Positions 19,111-28,720 of a stretch of DNA of 64,000 nt are shown piece after piece. Position 1 is the stretch's first letter. Every line of letters starts with the position of its first letter. The position numbers and the translations under genes were made by a program. Source of the stretch: Thalassobacillus devorans MSP14 (lineage in GTDB: Bacteria > Bacillota > Bacilli > Bacillales > Halobacillaceae); the NCBI RefSeq assembly GCF_000496835.1, contig NZ_KI543236.1, positions 211,621 to 275,620 on the forward strand. Direction: 5' to 3'. The notes under the pieces were generated by a model. It was not told where the DNA came from and did no database searches. It saw only the letters and a list, made by a program, of their open reading frames with translations.

Positions 19111-20649
19111 ATGAGGACGAAAGCACTGTTATCTTTGTGCATCATTCCGTTTCTTCTTTTTTGTTCTTTTCCTATGACTGCTTTAGGAGCTGATGAAAAA
19201 GAAGAAAATGACTGGAACGATGAAATGATCTATTTCATCATGGTCGATCGTTTTTTTAATGGAAATTACGAAAATGACTATGAGGTGGATACAGACGATC
19301 CGAAGGCATACCACGGTGGAGACATAGAAGGGATCATCCAGAAGCTGGATTATATTAAAAGCCTTGGCTACACAGCGATCTGGATGACGCCGATTATGAA
19401 TAACGAACCGAAAGGCTATCACGGCTACTGGATTGAAGATTTCATGGAAGTGGAAGAGCATTTTGGCACCATGGAAGATGCCAAGCGCCTGGTAGAAGAA
19501 GCTCATAAACGTGACATGAAAGTGTTGTTCGATTTTGTCGTCAATCATACAGGGTACCAGCACGCATGGCTGGACGATCCGAATAAAGAAGACTGGTTCC
19601 ATGAAGAAAAACGGATGATGGGTGAAAGCCAATCCGTATTAGAAAATGCCTGGCTTGCCGGACTGCCGGATTTGAATACAGAAAATCCGGAAGTGAAACA
19701 GTACTTATTTGATGCAGCCGAATTCTGGATCAAGGAAACGGGAGTGGACGGTTTCCGGTTGGATACGGTCAAGCATGTACCGAAAGACTTTTGGAAGGAC
19801 TTCAATGACCATGTGAAAAGTATTGATCCGGATTTCTTCCTGCTTGGGGAAGTTTGGCACGATAGCCCGCGTGAAATTGCGGCATATGAAGAAACAGGGA
19901 TTGACTCCTTTGTCGATTATCCATTATTCAATGCGATCAACAAGTCATTTCAGAAGGCGGGCAATTCTTTGAATGGTCCGATGAGTGTGTGGAAGGCGAA
20001 TGAACAATTATATGAAGAGCCTGGTATGTTAAGTTCCTTCGTTGATAATCATGATAATGTCAGGTTTACCAGAAAGGCGATTGAGAATAAACAAAATCCG
20101 ATAACCCGCTGGAAGCTGGCATTGACCTATCAATTCACGATGCCTGAAATCCCGATCACCTATTATGGGACAGAGGTACCGCTGGATGGCGGAGAAGACC
20201 CGGATAATCGCCGGATGATGAACTTCAAAGCCGCAGATGAAGAGTTGAAACAAAGAATCGAGCAGCTGACAGCGATGAGAAAAGAATTCCCGGCGCTGAC
20301 AAAAGGGGATTATGAAGAGCTCTACAACGAAGGCGGGCTTGCAGCATATAAACGTACCTATGAAGATCAGACGTTAGTAGTTGTCCTCAATAATGATGTG
20401 GAAACACGTACCATCGAGCTGGAAAACCTTCCTCCGGATAAACAGCTGCGCGGAATGCTGACCGATGATATCGCCAGGGAAGTGGACGAAGGTACCTACA
20501 AAATCGCCATGGAACGAGAACAGTCAGAAGTGTACTTGATCGAAGAGAACACTGGTCTGAACTGGTCCTTCCTGTTGTTTGTCGGAGGTATTTTTGCAGC
20601 CTTTGTCATCGGGGTCATCATATTAAGTAGAAAAAGCAGCAAGAATTGA
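19111..20649 (+). CDS. Extracellular GH13 alpha-amylase with C-terminal membrane anchor
   Basis: A 512-residue protein with a signal peptide (cleavage probably after ALG, residue 26). The GH13 barrel has DFVVNH, nucleophile Asp218 in GFRLDTVKH, acid Glu247 in LLGEVWHD and Asp315 in FVDNHDNVRF. A C-terminal hydrophobic helix (WSFLLFVGGIFAAFVIGVII, about 484-503) with a basic tail RKSSKN should tether it to the outer face of the membrane, without LPXTG. It would release maltodextrins next to MdxE. ATG 19111 follows AAGGGGGAGCGGAA. A surface-tethered amylase inside a transporter operon is uncommon but makes sense. Confidence 0.9.
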   Translation: MRTKALLSLCIIPFLLFCSFPMTALGADEKEENDWNDEMIYFIMVDRFFNGNYENDYEVDTDDPKAYHGGDIEGIIQKLDYIKSLGYTAIWMTPIMNNEPKGYHGYWIEDFMEVEEHFGTMEDAKRLVEEAHKRDMKVLFDFVVNHTGYQHAWLDDPNKEDWFHEEKRMMGESQSVLENAWLAGLPDLNTENPEVKQYLFDAAEFWIKETGVDGFRLDTVKHVPKDFWKDFNDHVKSIDPDFFLLGEVWHDSPREIAAYEETGIDSFVDYPLFNAINKSFQKAGNSLNGPMSVWKANEQLYEEPGMLSSFVDNHDNVRFTRKAIENKQNPITRWKLALTYQFTMPEIPITYYGTEVPLDGGEDPDNRRMMNFKAADEELKQRIEQLTAMRKEFPALTKGDYEELYNEGGLAAYKRTYEDQTLVVVLNNDVETRTIELENLPPDKQLRGMLTDDIAREVDEGTYKIAMEREQSEVYLIEENTGLNWSFLLFVGGIFAAFVIGVIILSRKSSKN

Positions 20650-20754
20650 CTTTTAGCCATTTATAATAAGGTACAATGATCGAAAGAGCAAGCAGCAACC
20701 GCTCATCAGTATAGGATCTGCCATTGAAATCAGAAGGAATAGAAGGTGAGTGTC

Positions 20755-21798
20755 ATGGGAGTTACGATTAAAGAAGTTGCCAAAGCGGCAGGGGTGGCTC
20801 CTTCTACGGTATCGCGCGTCATAGCCGATAATCCGAGGATCAGTCCCGCCACAAAAAAAAGGGTAAGGAAAGCGATGAAAGATCTTGGTTACCACCCGAA
20901 TGTAAACGCAAGGAGCCTGGTTAGAAGTTCGACACAAGCGATTGGTGTCGTAATGCCTTCCAGTGCAGACAAAGCCTTGCAAAATCCATTTTTCCCTGAG
21001 GTTTTGCGTGGAATCAGTGCCGTAGCCCATGACCTCGAATATTCTTTACTGCTTTCAACGGGAGAAACGGAAGAGGAAATATTGGAGGGAGTCCAGCGTA
21101 TGGTCCACGGGAATCGCGTGGATGGTGTCATTCTATTGTATTCGCGGTTAAGAGATAAAGTCATGGAGTTTCTCCATGAACAAAACTTTCCATTTGTCAT
21201 CGTCGGGAAACCGAATGAGAACATCGATACGATCAGTCATGTAGATAACGACAACATCGGGGCCTCCAAAGAAATCACACAGCACCTGATCGGGCTTGGT
21301 CACCGCTGCATCGGCTTTATTGGAGGGTCCAAAGACCTGGCTGTCACCGTCGACCGTATTACAGGCTATGAGCAAGCTCTTCAGCAGGCTGGCCTTCCAA
21401 TCAAAAAAGAATACCGCGTCCACACCGAATTTTTGAAATCCGGGGGAAGAAAAGCGGTCCATCAATTATTTTCTTTAAAGGAACCACCGACCGGCCTTGT
21501 GATTTCTGATGATCTGATGAGCATCGGAGTCATCAATATGCTGGAGGAGTTCGGTCTGTATGTACCGGAGGACGTGTCGATCGTCAGCTTTAACAATGTT
21601 TATATGGCTGAGGTCACCCGTCCGCCATTGACTACCGTGGATATTAATATTTACGAACTTGGCGCCCAGGCATGCAAATGTCTGGTTGAAAAAATACAGA
21701 ATAAAAATGAACCTGCCAAGCGGATCATCGTGCCGTTTGAAATCAAACACCGTATGTCTACGCAACATTTGAAGGAGGAAACAAGTAAGAGAGCCTGA
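20755..21798 (+). CDS. mdxR: LacI/GalR-family regulator of the maltodextrin locus
   Basis: A 347-residue repressor-type protein. The N-terminal HTH and hinge (GVTIKEVAKAAGVAPSTVSR...NARSLV, residues 2-57) are followed by a periplasmic-binding-like effector domain (IGVVMPSS..., GFIGGSKDLAVTVDRITGY). It probably senses maltose or maltodextrin and binds GCAAACGTTTGC-type sites before mapA and in the mdxE/neopullulanase interval. ATG 20755 follows AGAAGGTGAG; an upstream GTG at 20746 overlaps that site and is rejected. A terminator overlaps the stop. Confidence 0.88.
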   Translation: MGVTIKEVAKAAGVAPSTVSRVIADNPRISPATKKRVRKAMKDLGYHPNVNARSLVRSSTQAIGVVMPSSADKALQNPFFPEVLRGISAVAHDLEYSLLLSTGETEEEILEGVQRMVHGNRVDGVILLYSRLRDKVMEFLHEQNFPFVIVGKPNENIDTISHVDNDNIGASKEITQHLIGLGHRCIGFIGGSKDLAVTVDRITGYEQALQQAGLPIKKEYRVHTEFLKSGGRKAVHQLFSLKEPPTGLVISDDLMSIGVINMLEEFGLYVPEDVSIVSFNNVYMAEVTRPPLTTVDINIYELGAQACKCLVEKIQNKNEPAKRIIVPFEIKHRMSTQHLKEETSKRA

Positions 21799-21815
21799 TG
21801 CGGTTCTCTCTTTTT
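21786..21815 (+). terminator. Intrinsic terminator at the end of the regulator gene
   Basis: AGAGAGCC pairs with GGTTCTCT, followed by CTTTTT; the hairpin includes the stop codon region of the LacI-family gene. Confidence 0.7.
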
Positions 21816-21826
21816 CCTGCAAAGAT

Positions 21827-21838
21827 GCAAACGTTTGC
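21827..21838. promoter_or_regulatory. Perfect MalR-type operator GCAAACGTTTGC
   Basis: A perfect 12-bp palindrome of the form described for MalR-type LacI-family regulators. It lies between the regulator's terminator and the mapA ribosome site. No convincing promoter is visible between the terminator and this site. Confidence 0.75.
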
Positions 21839-21863
21839 CTATTCTAAATAAGAGGTGATAAAG

Positions 21864-24149
21864 ATGAAACAGATTTGCAAAATTGATGAATGGAAAGTCA
21901 TTGAAGACCATTTGCATCCTGAAGACAACCGCCTGGCCGAAAGCTTGATGAGTATCGGAAATGGCCAGATGGGGATGCGTGGAATTTTTGAAGAAACCTA
22001 TTCCGGCGATACTCATCAAGGCACTTATATAGGAGGAATCTATTATCCGGATAAGACCAGGGTCGGCTGGTGGAAAAACGGCTACCCGGAATATTTCGCT
22101 AAAGTATTGAATGCTCCGAATGTAACCGGCATCCGTGTGTTTGCTGATGACGAGGAATTGGATCTTCATACATGGAAAGTGCACGATTTCAAAAGGGAAT
22201 TGAATATGAAACACGGATACCTCTACCGTGAATTTGATGTGACAAGCCCAGAAGGGAAACATATCAAGGGAAAGGTCACCCGTTTCTTTTCTATCGTCAA
22301 TGCATCGATTATTGCTATCAAGTACGAGGTTACTTCCGAAGACTTTGAAGGGGAAATCACCTTCCAGCCCTATATGGATGGCGACGTCAGAAATGAAGAT
22401 GCCAATTATGATGAAGACTTCTGGATGCCTGTCCATCATGAAGCTGACAAGGAACAGGCCGTTTTGACGATGCGTACCCGCAAGACGGAATTCGATGTTT
22501 CTGCAGCGATGGCAAATCAGCTTGTCGGTCAGGAGACGAAAGTAGAAGATGTTGCGAATGAAAAAGAATATGTGGATCAAAAACATACAGCCAGCATCAA
22601 ACCTGGGGGAAAGGTAAGCTTTTATAAATATGTAGCTGTTACAACAAGCAGGCATTTCCATAAAGACGAGCTTGCGGATAAAGCAAAAAAGCAGGTAACA
22701 AAAGCAGCGGATACAGGTTTCACTTCCCTGTTCAAGCAGCAAATGGAAGCATGGGAACGCCGTTGGAATCATGCTGATGTGACTATCGGGGGAGATACGT
22801 CAGCCCAGCAGGGGATCCGCTATAATATTTTCCAGCTTTATAACACGTATACAGGTGAGGACGCGCTTTTGAATATCGGTCCTAAAGGCTTTACGGGCGA
22901 GAAGTATGGGGGAAGCACCTACTGGGATACCGAAGCTTACTGCCTGCCATTTTACCTTGGTACAGCTGATTCATCCATCGCCCGCAATCTATTAATCTAT
23001 CGTTATCGACATTTAGAAAAAGCGAAAGAAAATGCGACGAAGCTCGGCATGGAAGGCGCCCTTTATCCGATGGTGACGATGAATGGAGAAGAATCACATA
23101 ACGAATGGGAAATAACTTTTGAAGAAATACACCGCAACGGTGCGATCGCACATGCGATTTGGAATTACGTGAACTATACCGGTGATACCTCCTATCTTCC
23201 GGAATACGGTTTTGAAGTGCTGGCAGAAATCAGCCGTTATTGGGCAAGCCGGGTCAACTACAATCCACGTAAAGGCAAATATATGATTCTTGGCGTCACC
23301 GGGCCGAATGAATACGAAAACAACGTAAATAACAACTGGCATACGAACCGTATGGCTTCATGGACATTGGAATACACGTTGTCTGTCACCTTGTTCCTGG
23401 AACGGAACCATCAAAAGCGATTCGTAGAATTAAAAAATCAATTAGGCTTGACTGAGGACGACTTCGACCACTGGAAAGACATCATTCAACACATGTACTA
23501 TCCAGTGGATGAGCAGCTTGGTGTCTATTTACAACAGGACGGTTTCCTCGATAAGGATTTGATCCGTGTAGCAGATCTTGATGAACAACATTTGCCGCTT
23601 AATCAAAACTGGTCGTGGGATCGGATCCTGCGTTCCTGCTTCATCAAACAGGCGGATGTTTTGCAAAGCATGTACTTCCTGAACCATCGCTTCTCATTGG
23701 AGGAGAAGAAACGCAACTTCGACTTCTATGAGCCGATGACGGTTCATGAATCATCCTTATCACCATGTGTCCACTCGATCATTGCAGCAGAAATCGGTTA
23801 CGAAGAAAAAGCATATGAAATGTACCTGCGGACAGCAAGACTCGATCTCGACAACTATAATAACGATACGGAAGACGGCCTCCATATCACAAGTATGGCT
23901 GGATCCTGGTTGTCTATCGTTCATGGCTTCGCTGGCATGCGGGTAGAAAAAGGGGGATTACACTTCAAACCGTTCATTCCAAAAGCCTGGGAAGATTATT
24001 CCTTTAAAATTAACTTCCGCGGCCACTTGATCAAAGTAAGCGTCGATCATCAGCAAGTCGTGATTACACAGGAAGAAGGTAGTGACTTCGCAATTTTTAT
24101 CAATGGCGAAGAAAAACAGCTGCCAGCTGAAGGGGAAATTACTATATAA
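21864..24149 (+). CDS. mapA: Maltose phosphorylase (GH65)
   Basis: A 761-residue cytoplasmic enzyme that splits maltose with phosphate into glucose and beta-glucose 1-phosphate. GH65 features: N-terminal beta-sandwich (about 1-260), an (alpha/alpha)6 barrel with WDTEAYCLPFYL and HNEWEITFEEIHRNGAI, and the catalytic acid Glu483 in GVTGPNEYENNV. Glu in the EYENN context favours maltose over trehalose or kojibiose specificity, but close relatives differ little. ATG 21864 follows AGAGGTGAT. The usual partner, beta-phosphoglucomutase, is absent nearby. Confidence 0.9.
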   Translation: MKQICKIDEWKVIEDHLHPEDNRLAESLMSIGNGQMGMRGIFEETYSGDTHQGTYIGGIYYPDKTRVGWWKNGYPEYFAKVLNAPNVTGIRVFADDEELDLHTWKVHDFKRELNMKHGYLYREFDVTSPEGKHIKGKVTRFFSIVNASIIAIKYEVTSEDFEGEITFQPYMDGDVRNEDANYDEDFWMPVHHEADKEQAVLTMRTRKTEFDVSAAMANQLVGQETKVEDVANEKEYVDQKHTASIKPGGKVSFYKYVAVTTSRHFHKDELADKAKKQVTKAADTGFTSLFKQQMEAWERRWNHADVTIGGDTSAQQGIRYNIFQLYNTYTGEDALLNIGPKGFTGEKYGGSTYWDTEAYCLPFYLGTADSSIARNLLIYRYRHLEKAKENATKLGMEGALYPMVTMNGEESHNEWEITFEEIHRNGAIAHAIWNYVNYTGDTSYLPEYGFEVLAEISRYWASRVNYNPRKGKYMILGVTGPNEYENNVNNNWHTNRMASWTLEYTLSVTLFLERNHQKRFVELKNQLGLTEDDFDHWKDIIQHMYYPVDEQLGVYLQQDGFLDKDLIRVADLDEQHLPLNQNWSWDRILRSCFIKQADVLQSMYFLNHRFSLEEKKRNFDFYEPMTVHESSLSPCVHSIIAAEIGYEEKAYEMYLRTARLDLDNYNNDTEDGLHITSMAGSWLSIVHGFAGMRVEKGGLHFKPFIPKAWEDYSFKINFRGHLIKVSVDHQQVVITQEEGSDFAIFINGEEKQLPAEGEITI

Positions 24150-24162
24150 ATAGTCGAATCAA

Positions 24163-24193
24163 GAAGGCTGTTCCAAAATGGACCGGCCTTTTT
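24163..24193 (+). terminator. Weak terminator after mapA
   Basis: AAGGCTGTTCC pairs imperfectly with GGACCGGCCTT, followed by TTTTG. Confidence 0.5.
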
Positions 24194-24409
24194 GATTTGT
24201 AAAATAGCTGAAAATTTTTTGCTCCAATTCCGCAGCGAAATCGTAGCTTAGAAGAAAAGCTTGCATCTTATGATTGAAACATATTTGGCAGGCAGGAACA
24301 GGATTTGGAAAAAACAATCAACCAGGAAAAATAATTTTTCTATGCGCGGCCTTCCAGCATTTCCATCAGTTATAATAAGAAAGAATCCTATCAGGTGGAG
24401 GAGTGCCCA

Positions 24410-25270
24410 TTGAAAATTACGTCCCATACCCAAGTAGAACCACGATTAGCCAAGGATATACGTGCGTTAGAGAGTAAACTGAAAACCCATGATGGCATCG
24501 ACAGTGAGATGTATATCGCCGACAATTTGAATTTTGATACCACTTTGCCATGGGTGTTCACAATGCATAAGGATGAGGAGTTGATTGCTGCTGTTGTGTC
24601 CTTCATACCTGCAAAAAAAGAAATTGAATTGATGGCCGTCACCCATCCGGACTACCGGCGAAAAGGATATTTTTCTATGTTGGAAAATCGGTTATGTGAA
24701 ACATGGGAGAAGCACAAAATCCCTTCTCTGCTTTATGTCCTGAATGAAGATTCTGAGACAGGTAAGGCAGTAGCACAGAGAAGGGGAGCATCCTATCAAT
24801 ATACCGAATACCTGATGGAGCTTCGTGGACAAAATTTCCTGGAGGTCAATGGAAAACTAGAAATCATGAAGGCAAAAGCAGATCAGGTGGATACTTTGGC
24901 AAACATTCAGGAGCGGGCATTCGGTCTGCCAGGAGAAGATGCCCGTACATTCATCTCGGCTGCTTTAAAAAAGTCCAATCACCATATGTTCCTTTCCTAT
25001 TACCAGGGCAGTCCAATTGGCATGGGCGCGATTGCCGTTGATGAGGAAGCTTCCTCTATTTATGGCGTATGCGTGTTACCTGAACATCAAGGGTTTGGGT
25101 ATGGAAAAGAAATAATGGTGCATTTGATTAAGGAAGCAACACGCCTGTCTAATAAAAAAGTTACGCTTGAAGTAGATAGTAAGAACGAGCGGGCTTATCA
25201 GATGTACAGGAAGCTTGGGTTTGTGGCAACGAAATCGACCGGTTACTATCAAAAAGCACTTCAGCAATAG
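24410..25270 (+). CDS. Tandem GNAT acetyltransferase
   Basis: A 286-residue protein with two GNAT folds. The N-terminal one has VTHPDYRRKGYFSMLENRL (about 75-93) and the C-terminal one has VCVLPEHQGFGYGKEIMVHL (about 220-240) and NERAYQMYRKLGFV. The Q/R-x-x-G-x-G/A acetyl-CoA signature is best kept in the second domain. The substrate is unknown. TTG 24410 is chosen because GGAGGAG ends six bases before it; the frame also allows GTG 24395, which lacks a ribosome site. The gene stands alone between mapA and repeat copy 2. Confidence 0.8.
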   Translation: MKITSHTQVEPRLAKDIRALESKLKTHDGIDSEMYIADNLNFDTTLPWVFTMHKDEELIAAVVSFIPAKKEIELMAVTHPDYRRKGYFSMLENRLCETWEKHKIPSLLYVLNEDSETGKAVAQRRGASYQYTEYLMELRGQNFLEVNGKLEIMKAKADQVDTLANIQERAFGLPGEDARTFISAALKKSNHHMFLSYYQGSPIGMGAIAVDEEASSIYGVCVLPEHQGFGYGKEIMVHLIKEATRLSNKKVTLEVDSKNERAYQMYRKLGFVATKSTGYYQKALQQ

Positions 25271-25305
25271 TCTCTGTTAAATCCCGTTGTTGATTTTACA
25301 GATAA

Positions 25306-25788
25306 GCTCCCATAATTGAAGACTCAGTTTCGAGATTATTGGTAGCGATTATGGCGGCTGGGAAAACGGATCGCTTTCCGTGGGCATGTGGTGAGCTTCC
25401 TCAGGCTCCGCCTTGCGGGATCTTACCGCTCATGTTCATCCCACAGGAGTCTCACCGTTTTCCCGGCCGCCATACATTTATTAGTGTCTCGAAACTTTAT
25501 CAGGAATAGCGTGCTTATAGCACAGAAAACACATTCAAATCAGCACTATAATAGGGTTTTCTTTACAAATTAGGGTTGGACTTTCCAAGCAGGATTTCGA
25601 GTATCTTATATGGCAAGGGGCGTGGGGGAAGGTTGAGACTCCTGCGGGAAAGGATAGACTGGCAAGACCCCGCAGAGCTTTAGCTCGAGGAGGCTTGCCG
25701 GCTTCCCCGCGGAAAGCGAATCCTTCCCCAACGCTCCTAAACTCTACCAAACATCTCGAAATTGAGTCTTCCATAATACGGCCATATA
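25306..25788. repeat. Long palindromic interspersed repeat, copy 2
   Basis: About 480 bases with the same inverted ends as copy 1: GAAGACTCAGTTTCGAGA at left, TCTCGAAATTGAGTCTTC at right. The first module is an exact-ended hairpin (25351-25369 with 25455-25473, one G-T pair) enclosing a segment nearly identical to 9027-9060. The second module (about 25617-25740) pairs GGGGCGTGGGGGAAGG with CCTTCCCCAACGCTCC. Flanks continue to match copy 1 (CGGCCATATA after the right end). It has no gene and is probably a non-autonomous element or structured transcript. Confidence 0.8.
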
Positions 25789-25823
25789 CTTGAGTAAACG
25801 ATTTATAAAACCTTACAATATTG

Positions 25824-25858
25824 AAACAGGTGCAGTCCTAAGGGGCTGCACCTGTTTT
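25824..25858. terminator. Bidirectional terminator
   Basis: AAACAGGTGCAG pairs with CTGCACCTGTTTT. It ends the DUF4349 gene on the minus strand. Confidence 0.85.
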
Positions 25859-25860
25859 GT

Positions 25861-26757
25861 TTAGTTGTTTTCACGTTTACGTTTGCTTTTCTGGCGGATC
25901 AGTAACCAAACCACAGGGATTGCAACCAAAAGAATAACTGGAGAGTAACCGAGCAAAACGACCATGATCCACGAGGCAAACTGAGTCAGCCCATTCAACG
26001 ATTGCACAAATGCCTGCTTCGTTTTTTCCCATGTATTCAGTTCTTCTTCATTCAAGCCAGGTACGTTTACCTTAGTCTCAGTAATATTCAAGGTTATCGT
26101 AGAAAAGTCACTTTGATTTTCTAAGTATTTCATTTTTCCCTGGATAACTTCGATTTCTTCCTGAACACGTTCGAGATCCTGAGAAATCTTAATCAGATCC
26201 TCGGTTTTTTCTGCTTCATCCATGAAGGCCAGGAGCCGTTCTTCAATTTTTTCTTTAGCGGCCAGACGGGATTCTAAATCGACATATTCTTCAGTGACAT
26301 CCCGACCTGAAATGTTCCTGGAATCAATATTATCGCTGTAACTGCCAAGCTCATCGATGAATGCTTGGAAATTCTTTTGCGGAACCCGTAGGCGGATATG
26401 GGCATTCCGTTGTCCATGTTCCTGTCGGTTGACGTTTGCTTCGACGATGTACGCTTTCTTTTCCTCCATATGCTGCTCCAACTGCTGGTAAAACTTATCA
26501 TAATCATTTGTGCGGAGGGAGATATCCGCGTTGTATATCATCATTTGGTTTTGTACATTGTCCATCATGTTCCCCGTATTGGAATTTGTTTTGTCTTCTG
26601 AAAGGCTGTCGCCCTCCTTCGCAATCTTCGATTCAGACATTTCCTGTTCAGTCGCCATGTCCATACTTTCGCTGGATTCGCCAGCTTCATCATTACTGCT
26701 GCAGGCTCCTAACAAAAGCAGAGAAAGCAGCAGGGTGAAACCAATTATCTTTTTCAT
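25861..26757 (-). CDS. DUF4349 domain lipoprotein
   Basis: A 298-residue lipoprotein: signal peptide with lipobox LGAC (Cys19), an acidic Ser/Glu/Met linker (about 20-75), then a DUF4349 domain with an extended coiled coil (KEKIEERLLAFMDEAEKTEDLIKISQDLERVQEEIE, described here only by its ends K164-E200 approximately). A C-terminal membrane helix (about 255-285) and a basic tail RQKSKRKRENN complete it. It would be anchored at both ends, on the outside of the membrane. The role is unknown. ATG 26757 follows AAGGGGGCCGTAAAG on the minus strand. Confidence 0.82.
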   Translation of the reverse strand: MKKIIGFTLLLSLLLLGACSSNDEAGESSESMDMATEQEMSESKIAKEGDSLSEDKTNSNTGNMMDNVQNQMMIYNADISLRTNDYDKFYQQLEQHMEEKKAYIVEANVNRQEHGQRNAHIRLRVPQKNFQAFIDELGSYSDNIDSRNISGRDVTEEYVDLESRLAAKEKIEERLLAFMDEAEKTEDLIKISQDLERVQEEIEVIQGKMKYLENQSDFSTITLNITETKVNVPGLNEEELNTWEKTKQAFVQSLNGLTQFASWIMVVLLGYSPVILLVAIPVVWLLIRQKSKRKRENN

Positions 26758-26808
26758 CTTTACGGCCCCCTTATAATAAGTTAGTCGTTCTATGTAACAA
26801 AAATGTTA

Positions 26809-26841
26809 CAAAAAAACAGGCTCTCTTTTAAGAAAGCCTGC
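26809..26841 (-). terminator. Intrinsic terminator of the CoA-disulfide reductase gene
   Basis: On the minus strand CAGGCTTTC pairs with GAGAGCCTG around TTAAAA, followed by TTTTTTT. Confidence 0.85.
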
Positions 26842-26854
26842 TGCAGGTTTACTG

Positions 26855-28516
26855 TTATACCAACTGTGTTTTTTTGACCCTATTAGCGATGGAGTATGTT
26901 GTCCAGCCGCCATCCAGATTACGAGCATCATAACCGTTAAGACGGAGCAGCTTAGTGGCAAGATAGCCGCGCAGGCCAACCTGGCAGTTTACATGGATTG
27001 GTTTACCTTTTGGCAGCTCATCCATACGATGACGCAGGTCGTGAAGCGGAATGTTGATTGCTCCAGGGATATAGCCCTGTTCCAATTCTTTTTCATCACG
27101 GACGTCAAGAACGAGAGCACCCTGACTTACTTTTTCGTCGATTTCATCCCAGTGGGTGATTTCGACCGCCCCATCGATAATGTTTTCTGCGACATATCCC
27201 AGCATGTTGACCGGATCTTTTGCAGAAGAGAAAGGTGGTGCATAAGCAAGCTCTAAGTCAGGCAGGTCATGGACTTTTAAATCGCCTTTAATCGCTGTTG
27301 CAAGGACATCGATCCGTTTGTCTACTCCATCTTTTCCAACGATTTGGGCCCCATAGATTTTTCCGTTTTCCGGATTAAACAGCATTTTCATTGCTAATGA
27401 TTCAGCGCCAGGATAGTAGCCGGCATGGGAAACAGGGTGGATATGGATCGCTTCATACTTCCAGCCAAGATTCTTCAGACGCTTCTCGTTGACACCGGTG
27501 GCAGCAACTATATAATCGAATACTTTCACAATGGAAGTACCCAATGTACCAGGATAAGCTTCATTTCTGCCATAGATGTTGTTTGCTACGATTCGCCCCT
27601 GGCGGTTCGCAGGCCATGCAAGTGGTACCATGACAGGTTCTTTTGTAATATAGTCCTGGACCTCAATTGCATCTCCAATTGCATAGATAGATGGATCACT
27701 TGTTTGCATATATTGGTTGACAACGATACCCCTTCGGGCACCAAGTTCTAAACCTGCTTCATAGGCGAGCGTGCTTTCCGGCTGCACCCCGATAGAAAGG
27801 ACGATCATATCCGTATCGATCATCTTTCCGCTTTCTAATGCTACGATATCTCCTTCGTTGACAGAAGCAATGCCATCTCCAAGAATCAGTTCTACGCCTT
27901 TTGCCCGAAGATGCTCATGGACGATTGCTGCCATTTCAGGATCGATTGGCGCCATGACTTGTGGTCCTTTTTCCACGACAGTTACTTTAGCACCGCGATC
28001 AGCTAGGTTCTCAGCCATTTCCAGACCGATGAATCCTCCGCCGATGACTGTTACGTGCTTCGGCTGTTTTTCATCGACATAAGCTTTAATCTGATCGGTA
28101 TCCGGAATGTTTCTTAGTGTGAAGTATGTGCTTTCTTTCAAACCAGGAAGTGGAGGTACGATAGGTTTAGCTCCTGGTGAAAGAATTAAGTCATCATAGC
28201 TTTGATGGTAAACTTCCCCGGTCTTCAAATCTTTGATTTCAATTTGTTTGTCTTCCCGGTTGATTTTTACCACTTCCGCAGAAGTGCGGATATCCATATT
28301 GAAACGGGCTTCCATTCGATCGACTGTCTGAACAAGCAGTTTGCTTCGGTCTTCGATTGTACCTCCAATATAGTAAGGCAGCCCACAGTTTGCGAATGAA
28401 ATGTATTCTCCACGCTCAATCAGTATGATTTGGCTTTCTTCATCTAATCTTCTCAATCTGGCAGCGGCTGTGGCACCACCGGCAACTCCTCCAACAATCA
28501 CAATCTTTTTAGACAT
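26855..28516 (-). CDS. cdr: CoA-disulfide reductase fused to rhodanese
   Basis: A 553-residue protein. Residues 1-450 are a FAD/NAD(P)H disulfide reductase (GGVAGGATAAARLRR at the FAD site; redox Cys44 in SFANCGLPYYIGG; second nucleotide loop GGGFIGLEMAENL). Residues about 460-553 are a rhodanese domain with Cys511 in HVNCQVGLRGY. Such fusions reduce CoA disulfide, CoA persulfide or polysulfide. ATG 28516 follows GGGAGGAAAACAAC; the in-frame extension to 28537 includes the ribosome site and is rejected. A CsoR/CstR-like inverted repeat in the promoter suggests sulfide or persulfide control. Confidence 0.92.
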   Translation of the reverse strand: MSKKIVIVGGVAGGATAAARLRRLDEESQIILIERGEYISFANCGLPYYIGGTIEDRSKLLVQTVDRMEARFNMDIRTSAEVVKINREDKQIEIKDLKTGEVYHQSYDDLILSPGAKPIVPPLPGLKESTYFTLRNIPDTDQIKAYVDEKQPKHVTVIGGGFIGLEMAENLADRGAKVTVVEKGPQVMAPIDPEMAAIVHEHLRAKGVELILGDGIASVNEGDIVALESGKMIDTDMIVLSIGVQPESTLAYEAGLELGARRGIVVNQYMQTSDPSIYAIGDAIEVQDYITKEPVMVPLAWPANRQGRIVANNIYGRNEAYPGTLGTSIVKVFDYIVAATGVNEKRLKNLGWKYEAIHIHPVSHAGYYPGAESLAMKMLFNPENGKIYGAQIVGKDGVDKRIDVLATAIKGDLKVHDLPDLELAYAPPFSSAKDPVNMLGYVAENIIDGAVEITHWDEIDEKVSQGALVLDVRDEKELEQGYIPGAINIPLHDLRHRMDELPKGKPIHVNCQVGLRGYLATKLLRLNGYDARNLDGGWTTYSIANRVKKTQLV

Positions 28517-28540
28517 GTTGTTTTCCTCCCTAACCAATGT

Positions 28541-28585
28541 ATTAATACCCCTAACCGTATGATATAACGGGGGAGGGGGTAATTA
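28541..28585. promoter_or_regulatory. Possible CsoR/CstR-type operator over the cdr promoter
   Basis: ATTAATACCCC (28541-28551) and GGGGTAATTA (28576-28585) form an interrupted inverted repeat around the likely -10 (TATCAT, minus strand 28564-28559); TTGTAA at 28588-28583 could be the -35. GC-rich ATACCC/GGGTAT halves are typical of CsoR-like repressors, and CstR members control CoA-disulfide reductase/rhodanese genes. No csoR-like gene is in the window. Confidence 0.45.
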
Positions 28586-28685
28586 CAACAGGTAAACAAG
28601 CAGCTTATGTTACAAAATTGTGAATGGGTGAACATTGGAAAGTTTTTGGTAATATTGAAAAACTTGGGCATGACTAAGGAGAGAT

Positions 28686-28720
28686 GAAAAAAGCTGCCTC
28701 TTTTAGGTGAAAAGGCAGCC
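28686..28720 (-). terminator. Intrinsic terminator of the DegV gene
   Basis: On the minus strand GGCTGCC...GGCAGC forms a hairpin followed by TTTTTT, about 90 bases after the DegV stop. Confidence 0.8.

Noticed and set aside
21651..22772. 373-residue open frame on the minus strand opposite mdxR and mapA
   Set aside because: It lies antisense to two clearly coding genes, has a Phe/Ile/His-rich composition typical of complement of coding DNA, no ribosome site and no recognisable motif.
25388..25774. Short open frames inside repeat copy 2
   Set aside because: Same reasoning: they are produced by GC-rich palindromic repeats and show no coding signal.
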